Shown piece after piece: positions 10,862-21,240 of a DNA stretch of 64,000 nt. Source of the stretch: Ricinus communis (Eukaryota; Streptophyta; Magnoliopsida; Malpighiales; Euphorbiaceae); NCBI RefSeq assembly GCF_019578655.1, contig NC_063256.1:25034342-25098341 (forward strand), in the 5' to 3' direction. Position 1 is the first letter of the stretch; each line of letters starts with the position of its first letter. Under the pieces are notes generated by a model. That model had not been told where the DNA came from. It searched no databases and saw only the letters and a list, made by a program, of their open reading frames with translations. The translations under genes were made by a program, and so were the position numbers.

Positions 10862-11442
10862 AAGATCTAAACAAACCAAATTAGATTATAGCATAAAGGA
10901 GCATATAAGGGAGTTTGGGCCTAATTAGTTCCATTAAAGATGGCCCATACGTGTGGCTTAAAAAAACTAGGGTTTCTTACTCCTAATAGGCAGCACATAG
11001 TGTTTTGGGATATTAGGACTTTGTTTCTAGTTATCTATTTTAGTTAGGATGTTTATCTCTATCCTATTTGAGTTGTAATTCTTTAATAGCTTAGAATTAG
11101 GGTTTTCTAAAGGCTATAAAATCCTAGTACAATTTTTCAAGTTGATTGATTGATTGATTGATGATTAATATATTTTATGAGTTTATACTCTATTCTTAGT
11201 TCTTGTTTAGAGCTAAATCGAACTTATCAAACAATTTATTGTTTATAGCATTCAAATTCGACTTATCTACTTAGAAGCTATAATAAATTATGGCGTCTTC
11301 TACCTCTAATACCTTAGTTTTGATAGTTTAATATACTTGAATGGTCTAAGGTTTCCATTGATCTGGTTCTAGATAGATCTTGGGAAATGAAATCAAACTT
11401 CCATATAGGTTTAATCCTTTGATATAGGTTAGGTTCGTATCA
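10862..11442 (+). mobile_element. 5'-truncated LTR of the S1 family (S3)
   Basis: It matches the 3' two-thirds of S1 (1860-2426): the GGGAGTTTGGGCCTAATTA block, an AACTAGGGTTTCTTA block, a TATA-like GGCTATAAAATCC near 11112 and the end GGTTCGTATCA at 11442. A (TTGA/TGAT) tetranucleotide run at 11142-11162 is longer than in S1. The 5' third, which carries the coding tail, is missing. No target duplication could be defined. Confidence 0.7.
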
Positions 11443-12740
11443 GAGGGATGTGAGCGATAAGTCTATGCTCTCTAGCATGATTGTTGATAAGTCTGCAAAG
11501 TTCTTAAAAGAACCCATATTTTGATTTTCTGTAAGGTAGAAAATTGAAATAATATGCTCATTACCCTCAAGTATTCGGTTGCATGCGATTTTTATAGTGC
11601 GAAAGCCCTCATTCCATAAGAAGAAAAGAAACTAGAAGCTAAATATGAATAAATAAATAAATAAATAAAGAAGAATAAGCTAAAGTAAAATCAATAATGA
11701 GAGAGGAGTTGACTAGTCAACAATTGATGTAGTCCCAAATTTTAAGAACCTACTTAATGAATCTAAGGAAAAATTTGCTTGGGCCTACCTAATAACACTC
11801 CGAACTAAATTACTTTGTTATATCCGTCCCAAACATCAAAATGCTCATATTCTTGGTTGTAATTAAAGTAAATCAAGAACGAGAGAGGAGTTTACTAGTC
11901 AACAACTCTCGTAGACCTAAATTTTATGAGCCAACTTAACAAAAACAAGGAGAAATTCATGTGGGCCCACCTAATAACACTCCCACCTAAATTTCTTCAT
12001 TACATGTATCCCAAACATCAAGCACTCGCATTACCACTTGTATTATGCTTGGATTAATTGAAAACACCATGATTTCTCCCTTACTCCCATAGATTTACGT
12101 CTTATCCTACTTGTTCATCAAGCTAAGCCCTAATGCCACCAGTCAAGCTTGTCAATTGCATTGCAATGATTCCTTATGCTAATCCTTGTGTCATCAGGAG
12201 TCCTCGTGCCTAGGAACAAGGAATGATGGAGAACCAAATGGTGTAAATCCTGAATCGGAATATTTAGGCGTGCCTCGATTCTCAGCATTCCCTCTTTTCT
12301 CCAAAATATTTGTTTGCTATCATTCAGAAAATGATATCAATACTCAATCAACTAATTTTCTTTCTTCACATTTGTCCAAGTATTGGATAGGTGCCTATGA
12401 TTGCCACTTCCGCATGCTTTAAATCAACGCTCATGTTTATGCTCACTAAAGAAAACTAAACCACCATACGAAACATAAATTAGTAAGTGACAAACAAAAG
12501 AAACGAGCGAATGAGAGTATAGGTAGGATTCGTATCCGATAAGGAAAGAAATCGCAGTTCTTTATTCTCCTCCATGGCTAAGCGTATGGATGAAATCGAA
12601 TTGATTTAAACACAAAGATAGACAAAGAAAATAAAAGAAAGGAATGACGTGAGTGACAAGTCTAGATTCGCTAGTTGCAAGTCTTCATAAGTCCACAAAG
12701 TTCTTGAAAAGACCCATAACTTAATTCTCTACATGGTAGA
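11443..12740 (+). repeat. Rearranged A/B repeat copies
   Basis: 11443-11774 is the 3' part of unit A. 11775-11865 is a partial B. 11866-11960 repeats the tail of A (AGAGAGGAGTTTACTAGTC ...). 11960-12189 is a full B. 12190-12740 is unit A, cut at its 3' side where an LTR fragment begins. The jump at 11865 back to the A tail suggests unequal recombination between copies. Confidence 0.65.
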
Positions 12741-13209
12741 ATAGCAAGAACTAGTTAATAATCGCTTAGAGATAAGGATAATTAACTAGCCGGATTAAGA
12801 ATTAACAAAGCTTAATAGAGGCGGATTAAAGCTTAATGCTAATTTAAGAATCAATCCTTAGGAAGAGACTCCAACTTTAGGTTATTAGGTTTAGGATTTC
12901 GGTTATCGAGAGAGAGAAACCGAATTCGGTTAAGAATTCATCCACGGGTAGTATAATTAGACTCTCCAATCCTTTATATTTTGTTTGATTGCCAACCAGT
13001 TTAGGTTCTCCCTTAGAATTTAGCTTGTAGCTATTAGTTAGTTTAGAAATTATTCATCACTAATTTTAGGTTAATATAACAAAGAACAAAGAAGTAACTC
13101 TGGGCTTTCACTTTCCCGAGGAATACAACCTTGATACTCGCCATTAGTGCTAGACTGCATCGATAGATACACTGCCTTAGATTCTAGCTAACACAAGTAG
13201 CACACATCA
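12739..13209 (+). mobile_element. LTR fragment of the C/D family
   Basis: It matches the last 470 bp of the C-family LTRs (for example 34680-35206): GAATAGCAAGAACT, the TTAACTAGCCGGATTAAG block, and the end GTAGCTAACACAAGTAGC ... CATCA at 13209. The left side is truncated. The junction with unit A shares only a few bases (AGAATA). The right end is the true LTR terminus. Confidence 0.75.
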
Positions 13210-13393
13210 TTGCTCTTATAGTGAGGTAATGAAAAATCCAAGGTGTCTGTTATGAGGTTGCTCTTATAGTGAAGTAAGCTTGGTTAGCAATGTTAGGGTT
13301 TAGTTGGTTTACTGGAAGATTGAACAATGTATGATGATTTCATTTCAATTTGGTCATGTAGGGGCAGAGCTGTGTTTTGTTTAGCTGTAATGA

Positions 13394-13843
13394 CTATTGG
13401 GTGAATGAGAAGAAGTCTGACGATTGGGGCAGAGCTGTGCTCTTACACTGACGATTGTACAAAATATGAAGGAATGTTTGATGCTTTTCAAGTTCATTTT
13501 CTATGGTATGGTTGAATATTATAATGAATGATTGAAAAGCTGAAAAATATAAAGGGAAGTTTGATGAAGGAAAGTTTGATGTTTGATGATCAGTTTGTGC
13601 ATGTTTCTGCCAGACAGGAGTTGAAACAGGAGTATCAACTTCAGCATCACTTTCAGGGTACTCAAAATGGTACTCACTACTATCACTCACATTTCCATCC
13701 ACTCTAATATTGCTACTAGCCCCTACAAACCCATTGTCATCTCTTCCTTGATCCCTATCCAATCCTAACCCAAATCCATTATCAATTACAGTCTTGCTAA
13801 AGTCTTTCAGATTATGTTTTGCAATAACATATTCCTCATCCAC
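13394..13843 (-). pseudogene. MULE transposase acidic linker remnant
   Basis: The frame continues the MULE transposase beyond the PB1-like domain. It holds D/E-, S- and N-rich low-complexity sequence with S-S-E-Y-H-F-E-Y-P-E-S-D-A-E, typical of the linker before the MuDR DNA-binding region. A further acidic stretch upstream (about 14060-13850, with S-S-S-E-D-E-D) is in the same sense and carries one stop near 13903. After about 13560 the frame degenerates into sequence without homology, so the catalytic part was never retained. Confidence 0.5.
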
Positions 13844-14097
13844 ATTTGAGTCAGAAACATCAGAAGATAAGCTATCCTCATCATCACATTCATCATTTTA
13901 TGGGGTATAATCTTCATCCTCACTAGATCCTTCATTCTGAAAAACATTGTTCACACATTCAGGCTCTACTTCATTTTCCCCTTTATTTACAACACTTTCA
14001 GGTTCAGTTTCATTTTGATTTGCATCTTCAAATGCAACTACAGTCAATGGTTCGTGTGCACTGTATTATGATGTTGATTCTTATTTTCTGTTATAGT

Positions 14098-14728
14098 TTA
14101 CCCATAGTTTGGAGTCATTGTTACAGCTTCAGCATAAACTTTTAAAAAGCCATAATCTAAACCTTCTACAAACATCTTTTTGCACTCTTCATCAGTCTTA
14201 ACAAAAACTAAGCCTAGATCCTTCTCTATAGGGTTCCATCTCCTAGGGGGTATATAGGCAACACTCAAGAAATGTGTATATCCCAATGTTTTCACTATCT
14301 CCTCAATATCATCCATATTGAAACTAGTAATGCCACTAAGATTTACACTACACCCACCAACGTACTTCACTGTAGGATTACTAAGTAATGCCCCACCATG
14401 ATGAAATTCAATAGGAATACTGCATAAATATACACAGCAATTAAATTAGTAATGCGGCAATAAAATAATAAATTACAACCACTTTGTAGTACTAACAAAT
14501 GCAAATGCCTGTCTTACTGTTATACCAAATGCATATACGAAATGGCTATGCATGTCTTACTGTTAACACAAATCCCTAAATCTTTTGTTAATAGCTAATT
14601 TCTTTTACCAAATACATATTCCCTACAATGTTATACCCACGAGAACAAGATTCCCCACTTGCATTGCTTTACCCATTCACTGTATTAACAAATGCATACC
14701 TTCGTTGTCGTTTTCTTGAAGGAGCCAT
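14098..14728 (-). pseudogene. MULE transposase N-terminus (PB1-like domain), two exons
   Basis: A short first exon (14728-14700) encodes M-A-P-S-R-K-R-Q-R-S and ends at a GTATGC donor. A 280-bp intron (14420-14699) ends TTATGCAG. Exon 2 (14419-14098) then encodes P-I-E-F-H-H-G-G and Y-V-G-G ... S-F-N-M-D-D-I-E-E-I-V-K-T-L-G-Y, followed by L-G-L-V-F-V-K-T-D-E-E. This matches the PB1-like domain at the N-terminus of many plant MULE proteins. The frame stops at 14098. The exon structure is inferred from splice signals and from the way the two parts join in phase. The function, presumed transposase oligomerisation or DNA contact, is not testable here. Confidence 0.65.
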
Positions 14729-14813
14729 CTTGCGGGGGACCACAGCTAGAATCTTCAAGAATAATGGGCCACAGAAGGGACAAAGATATGAAAATAGAGC
14801 GAAATGAGATGGT

Positions 14814-14879
14814 GAGTAGTTATTATGTTTGGAAGTTATAGAGTAGTTATTATGTTTGGAAGTTATAGAGTAGTTATTA
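14814..14879 (+). repeat. 27-bp tandem repeat, 2.4 copies
   Basis: The unit GAGTAGTTATTATGTTTGG plus AAGTTATA starts at 14814, 14841 and 14868 (partial). Full copies are identical by eye. It lies in the 5' untranslated part of the MULE. Confidence 0.85.
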
Positions 14880-15167
14880 GTTGTATTGTAATTGTAAACC
14901 TTAGAAATTAGAATTGGGGAAAAAATTGGAGAAATTTTGGGAAGAAATGGTGAGTTTGAGGTCCTTCAATGTCTTGAGCCATGTGGAAAAACATGTAGAG
15001 CCACATGTGGACGCCATGTCATTAGTAGCACACGTCAAAATGCGGCTGGGTAGATATGATACAATACGCAAACATGGTGGATCAAATTGATAAGTTTTAA
15101 AGGTGAGGGTAGATTCGCGAAAACGGTTAAAGGTTAGGGTATCTGGGATCGTTTTCCCATTATATAA

Positions 15168-16032
15168 ACATAAATATGTAATATCTTATTATGCGAATAG
15201 CTAATTACTAAATATTTAATGCACAAGTTTTATCTTTCTATAAAATAAGAAGTGCATATTTGTGGTATCAAAAACTTATTTCATTCCAATAAAAATGAAT
15301 CATTTTATTAAGACGAAGATTAAAATTTAAACATTCTAAACTAAAGAAAAGAGATAAAAAAAAAAGAAAGAAAAAAAAAAGCATAATAATATTAATATAT
15401 GCCATAATCTAAATCTTTATTATAACACACAAAGAAAAGATATATATTGTAAACTCATCTAAAGCTAAACATAAATGTCTCAAAGAACATTATAAATAAT
15501 ACTGTATCAGTTTAGAAATAAAAACCAACTTCAAAATTTATTTTGTCATTATTTTAATATGTGAGGCTTGCTTAAATTTTATCCATTAAAAACATAACAA
15601 CAGAGTTATATAAATTCAAAGTATAATATCATTGCATAATAAAAAAGATAGAAAAAGTTAAAGCCTCGAATGAGCTTAACACGATATGATTGTTTTGCAT
15701 ACTACACATAAAATTTACAAAACTCAATTATGTAATTGACTAAAACTATCACTTATTTCCATGTCATAATTGTCAAATACAACCAATAACATATATTGGT
15801 TATGAATATAAATAATTATAATATATTTCTAAAATATTACCGCATAGTTGACAATACGATATAAATGACACATAAGAATACATTCTTTATTAACAATGAA
15901 AGACAAATAATTTAGTTCTTTATATTTATATTTTACAATGACAATAACAAATTAATTTAAGTACAAAACAAAATAATTGAGCCTAATAAAAAATATATAT
16001 TAACTTGCACATAGGGCGGGCATAAAGACTAG
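15168..16032 (+). mobile_element. Possible non-autonomous Helitron remnant
   Basis: A very AT-rich segment ends with GGGCGGGCATAAAGACTAG followed by T. That is the CTAG-T ending expected at a Helitron 3' terminus, with a GC-rich hairpin-like stretch (GCACATAGGGCGGGC) about 10 bp before it. The hairpin is degenerate. No 5' TC end could be fixed, so the left boundary is arbitrary (it abuts the MULE end). No Rep/helicase coding is present. The call rests on the 3' end alone. Confidence 0.3.
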
Positions 16033-16300
16033 TAATTTAATATAATAAAATGAAAGAATGTTAAAATTAATTATTAAAAATATAAAAATCTATTAGTATA
16101 ATTTGGCAAAACTCAGAGATATTAATATATTTAACCTATTAAAGGTACTTTGTACATTTTATTTGAAGTTAATATTTATCTTTTACCAAAGGATATAATA
16201 GTTTAAAAGAGTTTAAAGATTCACATACTATAATTAATTATTAAAAACAGAATAATCTATTATTATAATATATGATAAAACTCAGAATTTTAAAATAGCT

Positions 16301-16339
<39 letters not shown>
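16301..16339. repeat. (TA)n microsatellite
   Basis: An almost perfect TA dinucleotide run is interrupted once by TG. It lies in AT-rich sequence between the Helitron-like end and the MITE. Shorter TA runs occur near 17697 and 63199. Confidence 0.95.
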
Positions 16340-16574
16340 TTCTACAAATAATGAGCTCCTTTCACAAATATAATTTACATGTCTATCTTTGATGAAATTA
16401 TATGGAGCCAAGCTTAGTAAAAAAAGACAGGCAGACTATGAGAATTTTTAAGTTACAATTTATATCTTTTTCTATTTGTAATACTCCAACCAAAGTTATG
16501 TTAATTTCATTTTATTTTTTCAACATTCAACATATAATTAAAATTATATTAATTTCTTTAAGAAAAAAATTAAA

Positions 16575-17075
16575 GGCATAATAATATTAAAAATCCAAAC
16601 GTTTTCTCTTTTTGTAAATTAGGCCCATTCTTTAAACTTTTACTTAAATGATCCATTTTATCTAATTTTGTAATTATAGTCAAAAATTAGATTCTAGCCT
16701 TTTAACTCTAGATACCAACCCCTTTTTACTTTACAAATATTATTTGCCTTTTAAATAAATATATAAAATCACGATGAAAGTGAGGAAAGAAATGACTTCA
16801 CCCTTCATTCTTCTTCTTAATTTATGATTCTCACTTCTCATTCACTTACTTGTTCATATGTAACCTGACCTTTGTAATTCATGTGTGGTGTGTAAATATA
16901 TATGGCAGTGACATATAAATTATTGATAATGACACGCCACCCTATTTTGACCGAGATTTTAATTTGGCTATAATTATAATCAATTAGCCAAATTAGACCA
17001 TTTAAATAAAAATTAAAAAAATGGACCAAATTTGTAATTGGATGTAAATGTTTGAATTTCTTATGTCACTAGGCC
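16575..17075. mobile_element. 501-bp MULE-type MITE with long TIRs
   Basis: The ends are inverted repeats of about 90-100 bp. The left end reads GGCATAATAATATTAAAAAT. The right end, reverse complemented, reads GGCCTAGTGACATAAGAAAT. Both continue with CCAAAC/TCAAAC, then ATTAGGCCCA/ATTTGGTCCA and TTAAATGATCC/TTAAATGGTCT. A perfect 9-bp target duplication AAAATTAAA flanks it (16566-16574 and 17076-17084), the hallmark length for the Mutator superfamily. No coding capacity is present; the minus-strand frame at 16838-17029 is incidental. Confidence 0.75.
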
Positions 17076-17119
17076 AAAATTAAACTGATGATTGAATTTT
17101 TTGTATTTGTTTAATTCAT

Positions 17120-17473
17120 CTAATGATAAGTTTTTTTGAAAGGGAAATAATTCATTAAGAAAATACAGGGCCAAATATGATGAGGAACATCCTCAATACG
17201 AACTTGATCAGACTGTAGTCCTAAAGTCCACTGAGCTAGCAAGTGAGTAGCAGAATTGCAAAACCTTTTAATAAAAACAAACTTAGTAGCATCAAAACTA
17301 GAGCATAAGTGTAAAATGTCTTCATATAATAGATAACAAGGAGAGAGCCTCATACATTTGGACTTCAAGTGTTGAATTGTAATGAAAGAGTCAGATTCAA
17401 TGATAACCCGTCGAAAGCCACACTCCCAAGCTAATCTTATCCCATATAGAATGGCCATTGCTTCACTCTACTC
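17120..17473 (-). pseudogene. RNase H-like (RVT_3 type) domain of a LINE
   Basis: Minus-strand translation gives E-A-M-A-I-L-Y-G-I-R-L-A-W-E-C-G-F ... I-I-E-S-D-S, then F-I-K-R-F-C-N-S-A-T-H-L-L-A-Q, the pattern of the plant RNase H-like domain at the C-terminus of many LINE-type polyproteins. The S-D-S motif carries an expected catalytic Asp. The N-terminal part of the domain (x-x-D-G-A) is not found in frame; a stop or frameshift lies at about 17470. The RT and endonuclease are absent. It could also be a fragment of a stand-alone RNase H-like gene, but the tail resembles the LINE copies. Confidence 0.6.
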
Positions 17474-17969
17474 CATTGAATTTTAGATCTCCATCATCAT
17501 TCCAACAGTAGCCATTACCTAACCCATCCAGTTTCGAATGATTATTCCTAAGGTAGTTTTGTTTTTTGCTTGCAGCAGAGACTGTCATGAACCAATCTAT
17601 GGGCCTCGTGACTAGCACTAGGGAATAGGTAGACGTAAGGCCACTAAAACCCGTAGTAAGCCTAATTAATCGACAATTCACAGATATATGTGCACATATA
17701 TATATATATATAGTATTAAAACAGCCCAGCATTTCATTCACAGATCTCCAGCTAGATGCTAGCAAACATTCCATAACTTGCTACAGACCAAATTCAAATA
17801 TAATATGCCAGGGACACTACTCTGGAGAGTCTAAAATTTTAAATAATTCAAAATATAAAAATGAAAAAATTAATTACAATAAGCCCGAAGGAGAAGAAGT
17901 TTGGGTTGTCAAACGAAAGACGACGAAAAAATTAACTATCACCTGAAAATTTAAAATTGAGACTGTTAG
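17474..17969. other. Unassigned AT-rich interval
   Basis: No gene or terminal structure was recognised. It contains a short TA run near 17697. GTTAG at 17965-17969 is the five bases next to the 5' LTR of element A, that is, the left half of its expected target duplication. The right half is missing with A's 3' LTR. Confidence 0.5.
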
Positions 17970-19447
17970 TGATATGCATTGTGTTATGCATGTTTATATG
18001 CCCAGTTACTTCCATTTTTGTGCATAGTTATCTTGTTTTATGCTAGAATCACCTGTGTTTTGGTTCCTTTCATGTTTCAGGTGATTATTTGATGGACATT
18101 ATCAATATTTGAGAGAGATACATTCGAATATGGACTAAAATCCATCAAAATTGAGCAAAGGCTAGCATTTCAAGGTTGAGCACGACCGAGACTTTGACCG
18201 TGTTGAACCATCGACATTTTACCCTAAAAAAGGTGACCTTTTGACACAGCTTCCGAGGTCACCACGGTCTCCATCATGGTCCATGGTGCCTCAGCACCAG
18301 CGAGGGCATGGTTAGGGAGAAAAGGTTGATTTTCGGGACTCGAAGGTCCAGCGCGACCTGGACTCCGCCCGTGCTGACTAGCACGGTTGACCACAGCCGT
18401 GCTAGGACATATATATAGGCAAAATCAATTTCTTTTGCTAGGGTTCAGTTTTCTAACTTTTGATCTCATATACACGTGTGAGCCACCCTTTTTCAGACTT
18501 CGATATTCGACTTTGGGAGACTTCCATATATTGAAGGACGGATTATGGTGGTTCAAGCATCACATTGAAGATCAAGAGTGGATTTGGAGGCATTCAAGAG
18601 GCAATTCGAGTTTCATTATTCAAATTTAGAGATTTAGGAATGTTCATATGACTTGAAGAAGAAGGGTGCACATGTTTTCAATTTTCTTTTCTGTATTTGT
18701 TCCTCATTTTATGTTATTTGTTAGTATGAGTAACTAGAACTGTTGAACCCATTGGGGTTCCTTTGTTTGTTGGATTGCACTTAATGTTTATGAGATTTTG
18801 ATTATCAATGCTTGTATTCTTCTTTCTTTCAATATTAATAAGATATCACATTATTGATGAGACGTTGTGAACAGTGTTACTCAGATTGCTTTTTGTAATT
18901 AAGAAATTCATTTAGTAGTTAGAAAGTTGAATAGCAAGAATTGGTTAATGATCACTTAGAGATAAGGGTAATTAACTAGCCAGATTAAGAATTAACAACT
19001 CTTAATAGCAGTGGATTAATCTTAAAGCTAACCTAAAATCAATCGTAGGAAGAGATTTCGGCGTTTAGGTTTATAGGTTTAGGAATTCGGTGTTCTCAAG
19101 AAGGAACTCGAATTCAATTTAGAATCTACTCAGGTAATCACAATTGGTAATCAATCTAATTTCTACCTTCACTAAAATCCAAGTAGCTTAGGTCCCTTTG
19201 GGTTTGCTTTCTTCCTTTGATTGTTTCACTAAACCTTTGTAGATTGCTTGACATTTAGCTAATCACTTAGCTTGCATCTAGTCATGGAATAATAACTTCG
19301 TCAATTTTATTTAAGGTTAGATAGCATAAGACACTGGAGTAGTTCTAGGATCATCCTTTCCCGAGAATACGACCTTGACACTTGCTATTAGTTCTAGTCT
19401 GCATCGATAGGGTCATTGCCTTATATTGTAGCTACATAAATAGCTCA
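17970..19447 (+). repeat. 5' LTR of Athila-like element A
   Basis: The 1478-bp LTR begins TGATATGCATTG and ends GCTACATAAATAGCTCA. It aligns along its length with the 5' LTR of element B (44552-45703) and with the 3' LTR of B (55766-56351). The U3 has a GC-rich stretch of CACGG/CCGTG motifs at 18180-18405, immediately before a TATA box. No matching 3' LTR of A exists in the window. Confidence 0.85.
18410..18417 (+). promoter_or_regulatory. TATA box of the A LTR
   Basis: TATATATA is followed by GGCAAAATC and lies just downstream of CAGCACGG/CCGTGCT palindromic motifs. The counterpart in element B is TATATA at 44991-44996. The position, about 440 bp into the LTR, fits a U3 core promoter. Function is inferred. 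Confidence 0.55.
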
Positions 19448-19453
19448 AGTTTT

Positions 19454-19471
19454 TGGCGCTGTTGCTAGGAA
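19454..19471 (+). other. Primer-binding site of element A (tRNA-Asp type)
   Basis: TGGCGCTGTTGCTAGGAA lies six bases after the LTR end. It is a mutated form of TGGCGCCGTTGCCGGGGA, the tRNA-Asp complement used by Athila-lineage elements. Elements B and C have better-preserved versions. Confidence 0.75.
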
Positions 19472-19612
19472 ACTTTTTGTGTGAACCAGAGTGAATTTGT
19501 GTTTGTGTTACTCTGGCCATTTTTGTTTTCTGTCTTTTGATTTTTTTTCATTCTTTATTATTCTATTCATTTATGTGTTCTTTGGTTGCTGCCTCTTAAT
19601 TTTAGGTAGTTT

Positions 19613-21240
19613 ATGACTAGGAGCTCTAATCCTACCACTGTAAATCCTCTTGCTGAACCAGAGTGATCCCTTCATCTTTTGAGGAAGCGTATGTAAGAAG
19701 AAGAGGAAGTGGGAAAGAGATTGAAGCCCCTGCGAATAGACTAGCAGAGATGGGAGACAACAACGACATCCAGGCTGCGGATGAAAATAGGACAATGTAC
19801 GAGTTTGCTAGACCCTCTTTTGCATGGAGATAGACGAGTATAGTGTGACCACCTGTGGCAGCCAACAACTTTGAGATAAAGCTAAACATGATACAAATGG
19901 TTCAAGATAGTGTGCAATTTGGGGACTGCCGAGCAAGGACCCAAACACTCACATAGCCAACTTCTTGGAGATCAATGATACCTTCAAGATAAATGGAATG
20001 ACTGATGATGCCATTCGGTTGAGGCTGTTTCCTTTTGCTTTGAGGGACCGAGCGAAGAGATGGTTGCAGTCACTCCCAACCAACACTATTACGACATGGA
20101 GTTCTTTGGCTGAAAAATTCTTATATAAGTATTTTCCTCCTATTAAAACTGCTAAATTGTAAAATGACATATCTTTTTTTGTGCAGTTCGATGACGAGAG
20201 TATGTATGATGCCTAGGAGAGGTACAAGGATTTGCTTCAATGTTGCTTACATCACTGATTACCAGTATGGATGCAAGTTCAGAGTTTCTCTAGCGGTTTG
20301 AACCTCGGTACCAAGCAAATGGTAGATGCTGCAGCAGGTGGGGCCTTGAACAGTAAGACGTCGGAGCATGCAAAATCTGTTAGAGGAGATGGCCATGAAC
20401 AACTACCAATGGCAATCCTCTAGGAGTTGGCCAGTCAAGTAGGGAGTGGTCAACCAGCTAGATTCCACAGCAGCCTTGGCAGCTCAGGTGGAGCTTCTAA
20501 CCAAGAAAATATACCAACTCCAGATGCTAGTTCATGTAGCACAAATAAGCTACGAGTTTTGTGGTGGCTCGCACTACGGTGCAAACTATAATGCGAGAGG
20601 TATGCTTGCTTCACATTCCACTTCTTCTCCTTCTTCATCCTCTATTGTTTCTGCTAACCTTGAATAGGTAGACTATATGGTTAATGCACCTAGGTAGCAT
20701 AACAATACAGCAATACATACAACCTCGGTTAGTGCAATCATCTCAACTTCAGTTGGAGGAATAACAATGCCTAGGGACCACCCGGCTTTCAGAGATTGCA
20801 TCAGCAACAGCCCTAGTCGCAAGATGGTCCATCCTAACTACCTCCACCTCAGGAGAAGAAGCCTAATCACGAAGAGTTGGTGATGAAATTTATGTCCTCT
20901 ACCGATAATAGATTTTAGTAGACGGACAGCACACTTAGGAATCAGCAGGCCTCCATTTAGAATTTGGAGAACCAGATAGGCCAGATTTCTAAGATGTTAG
21001 CTAAGAGACAACCAAGGACACTCCCTATCACTATAGAGTCTAACCCGATGGAGTATTGCAAGGCTATCACCTTGCGATCAGGTAGGCAATAATCTAGTTC
21101 CTTACCTGTAGCTAATAATGATGATGTTGTTGTGCAGGATGAGCCTGTCAGGAAGGAGCCAGAGCTTGAGTAGATAGAGCCTGTGAGAGCTGAGGACAAG
21201 AAGAAGAGTCCAGTGAGAAAGTACCAGCCACCTATCCCAT
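19613..21240 (+). pseudogene. Element A gag remnant
   Basis: The frame starts at ATG 19613 (M-T-R-S-S-N-P); element B has ATA at the same place. A stop follows after about 16 codons (CGA to TGA). Recognisable parts are the capsid region (I-N-D-T-F-K-I-N-G-M-T-D-D-A-I-R-L-R-L-F-P-F, 19965-20162), a Q-rich linker, and a zinc-knuckle relative E-F-C-G-G-S-H-Y-G at about 20550 with its first Cys replaced by Tyr. A further linker then runs into the protease. Stops and frameshifts are frequent. The protein would form the Gag core in the cytoplasm. Confidence 0.75.

Larger units (their letters stand above)
13210..15158 (-). mobile_element. Truncated Mutator-like element (MULE), minus strand
   Basis: The right end reads, on the minus strand, GGGAAAACGATCCCAGATAC, then the CTAACCTTT and CTACCCTCACC motifs, the usual appearance of a dicot MULE terminus. 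It leads into the first exons of a MuDR-type transposase (14728-14098) and an acidic linker (to about 13394). The transposase core, MULE DDE domain and zinc fingers are missing. The left 3' terminus is not seen; the sequence near 13210-13460 is scrambled. The nine bases outside the right end (15159-15167) have no partner. Confidence 0.7.

Noticed and set aside
16838..17029. Minus-strand 63-codon frame as a gene
   Set aside because: It lies inside the MITE and overlaps one TIR. It has no homology beyond repeat copies.
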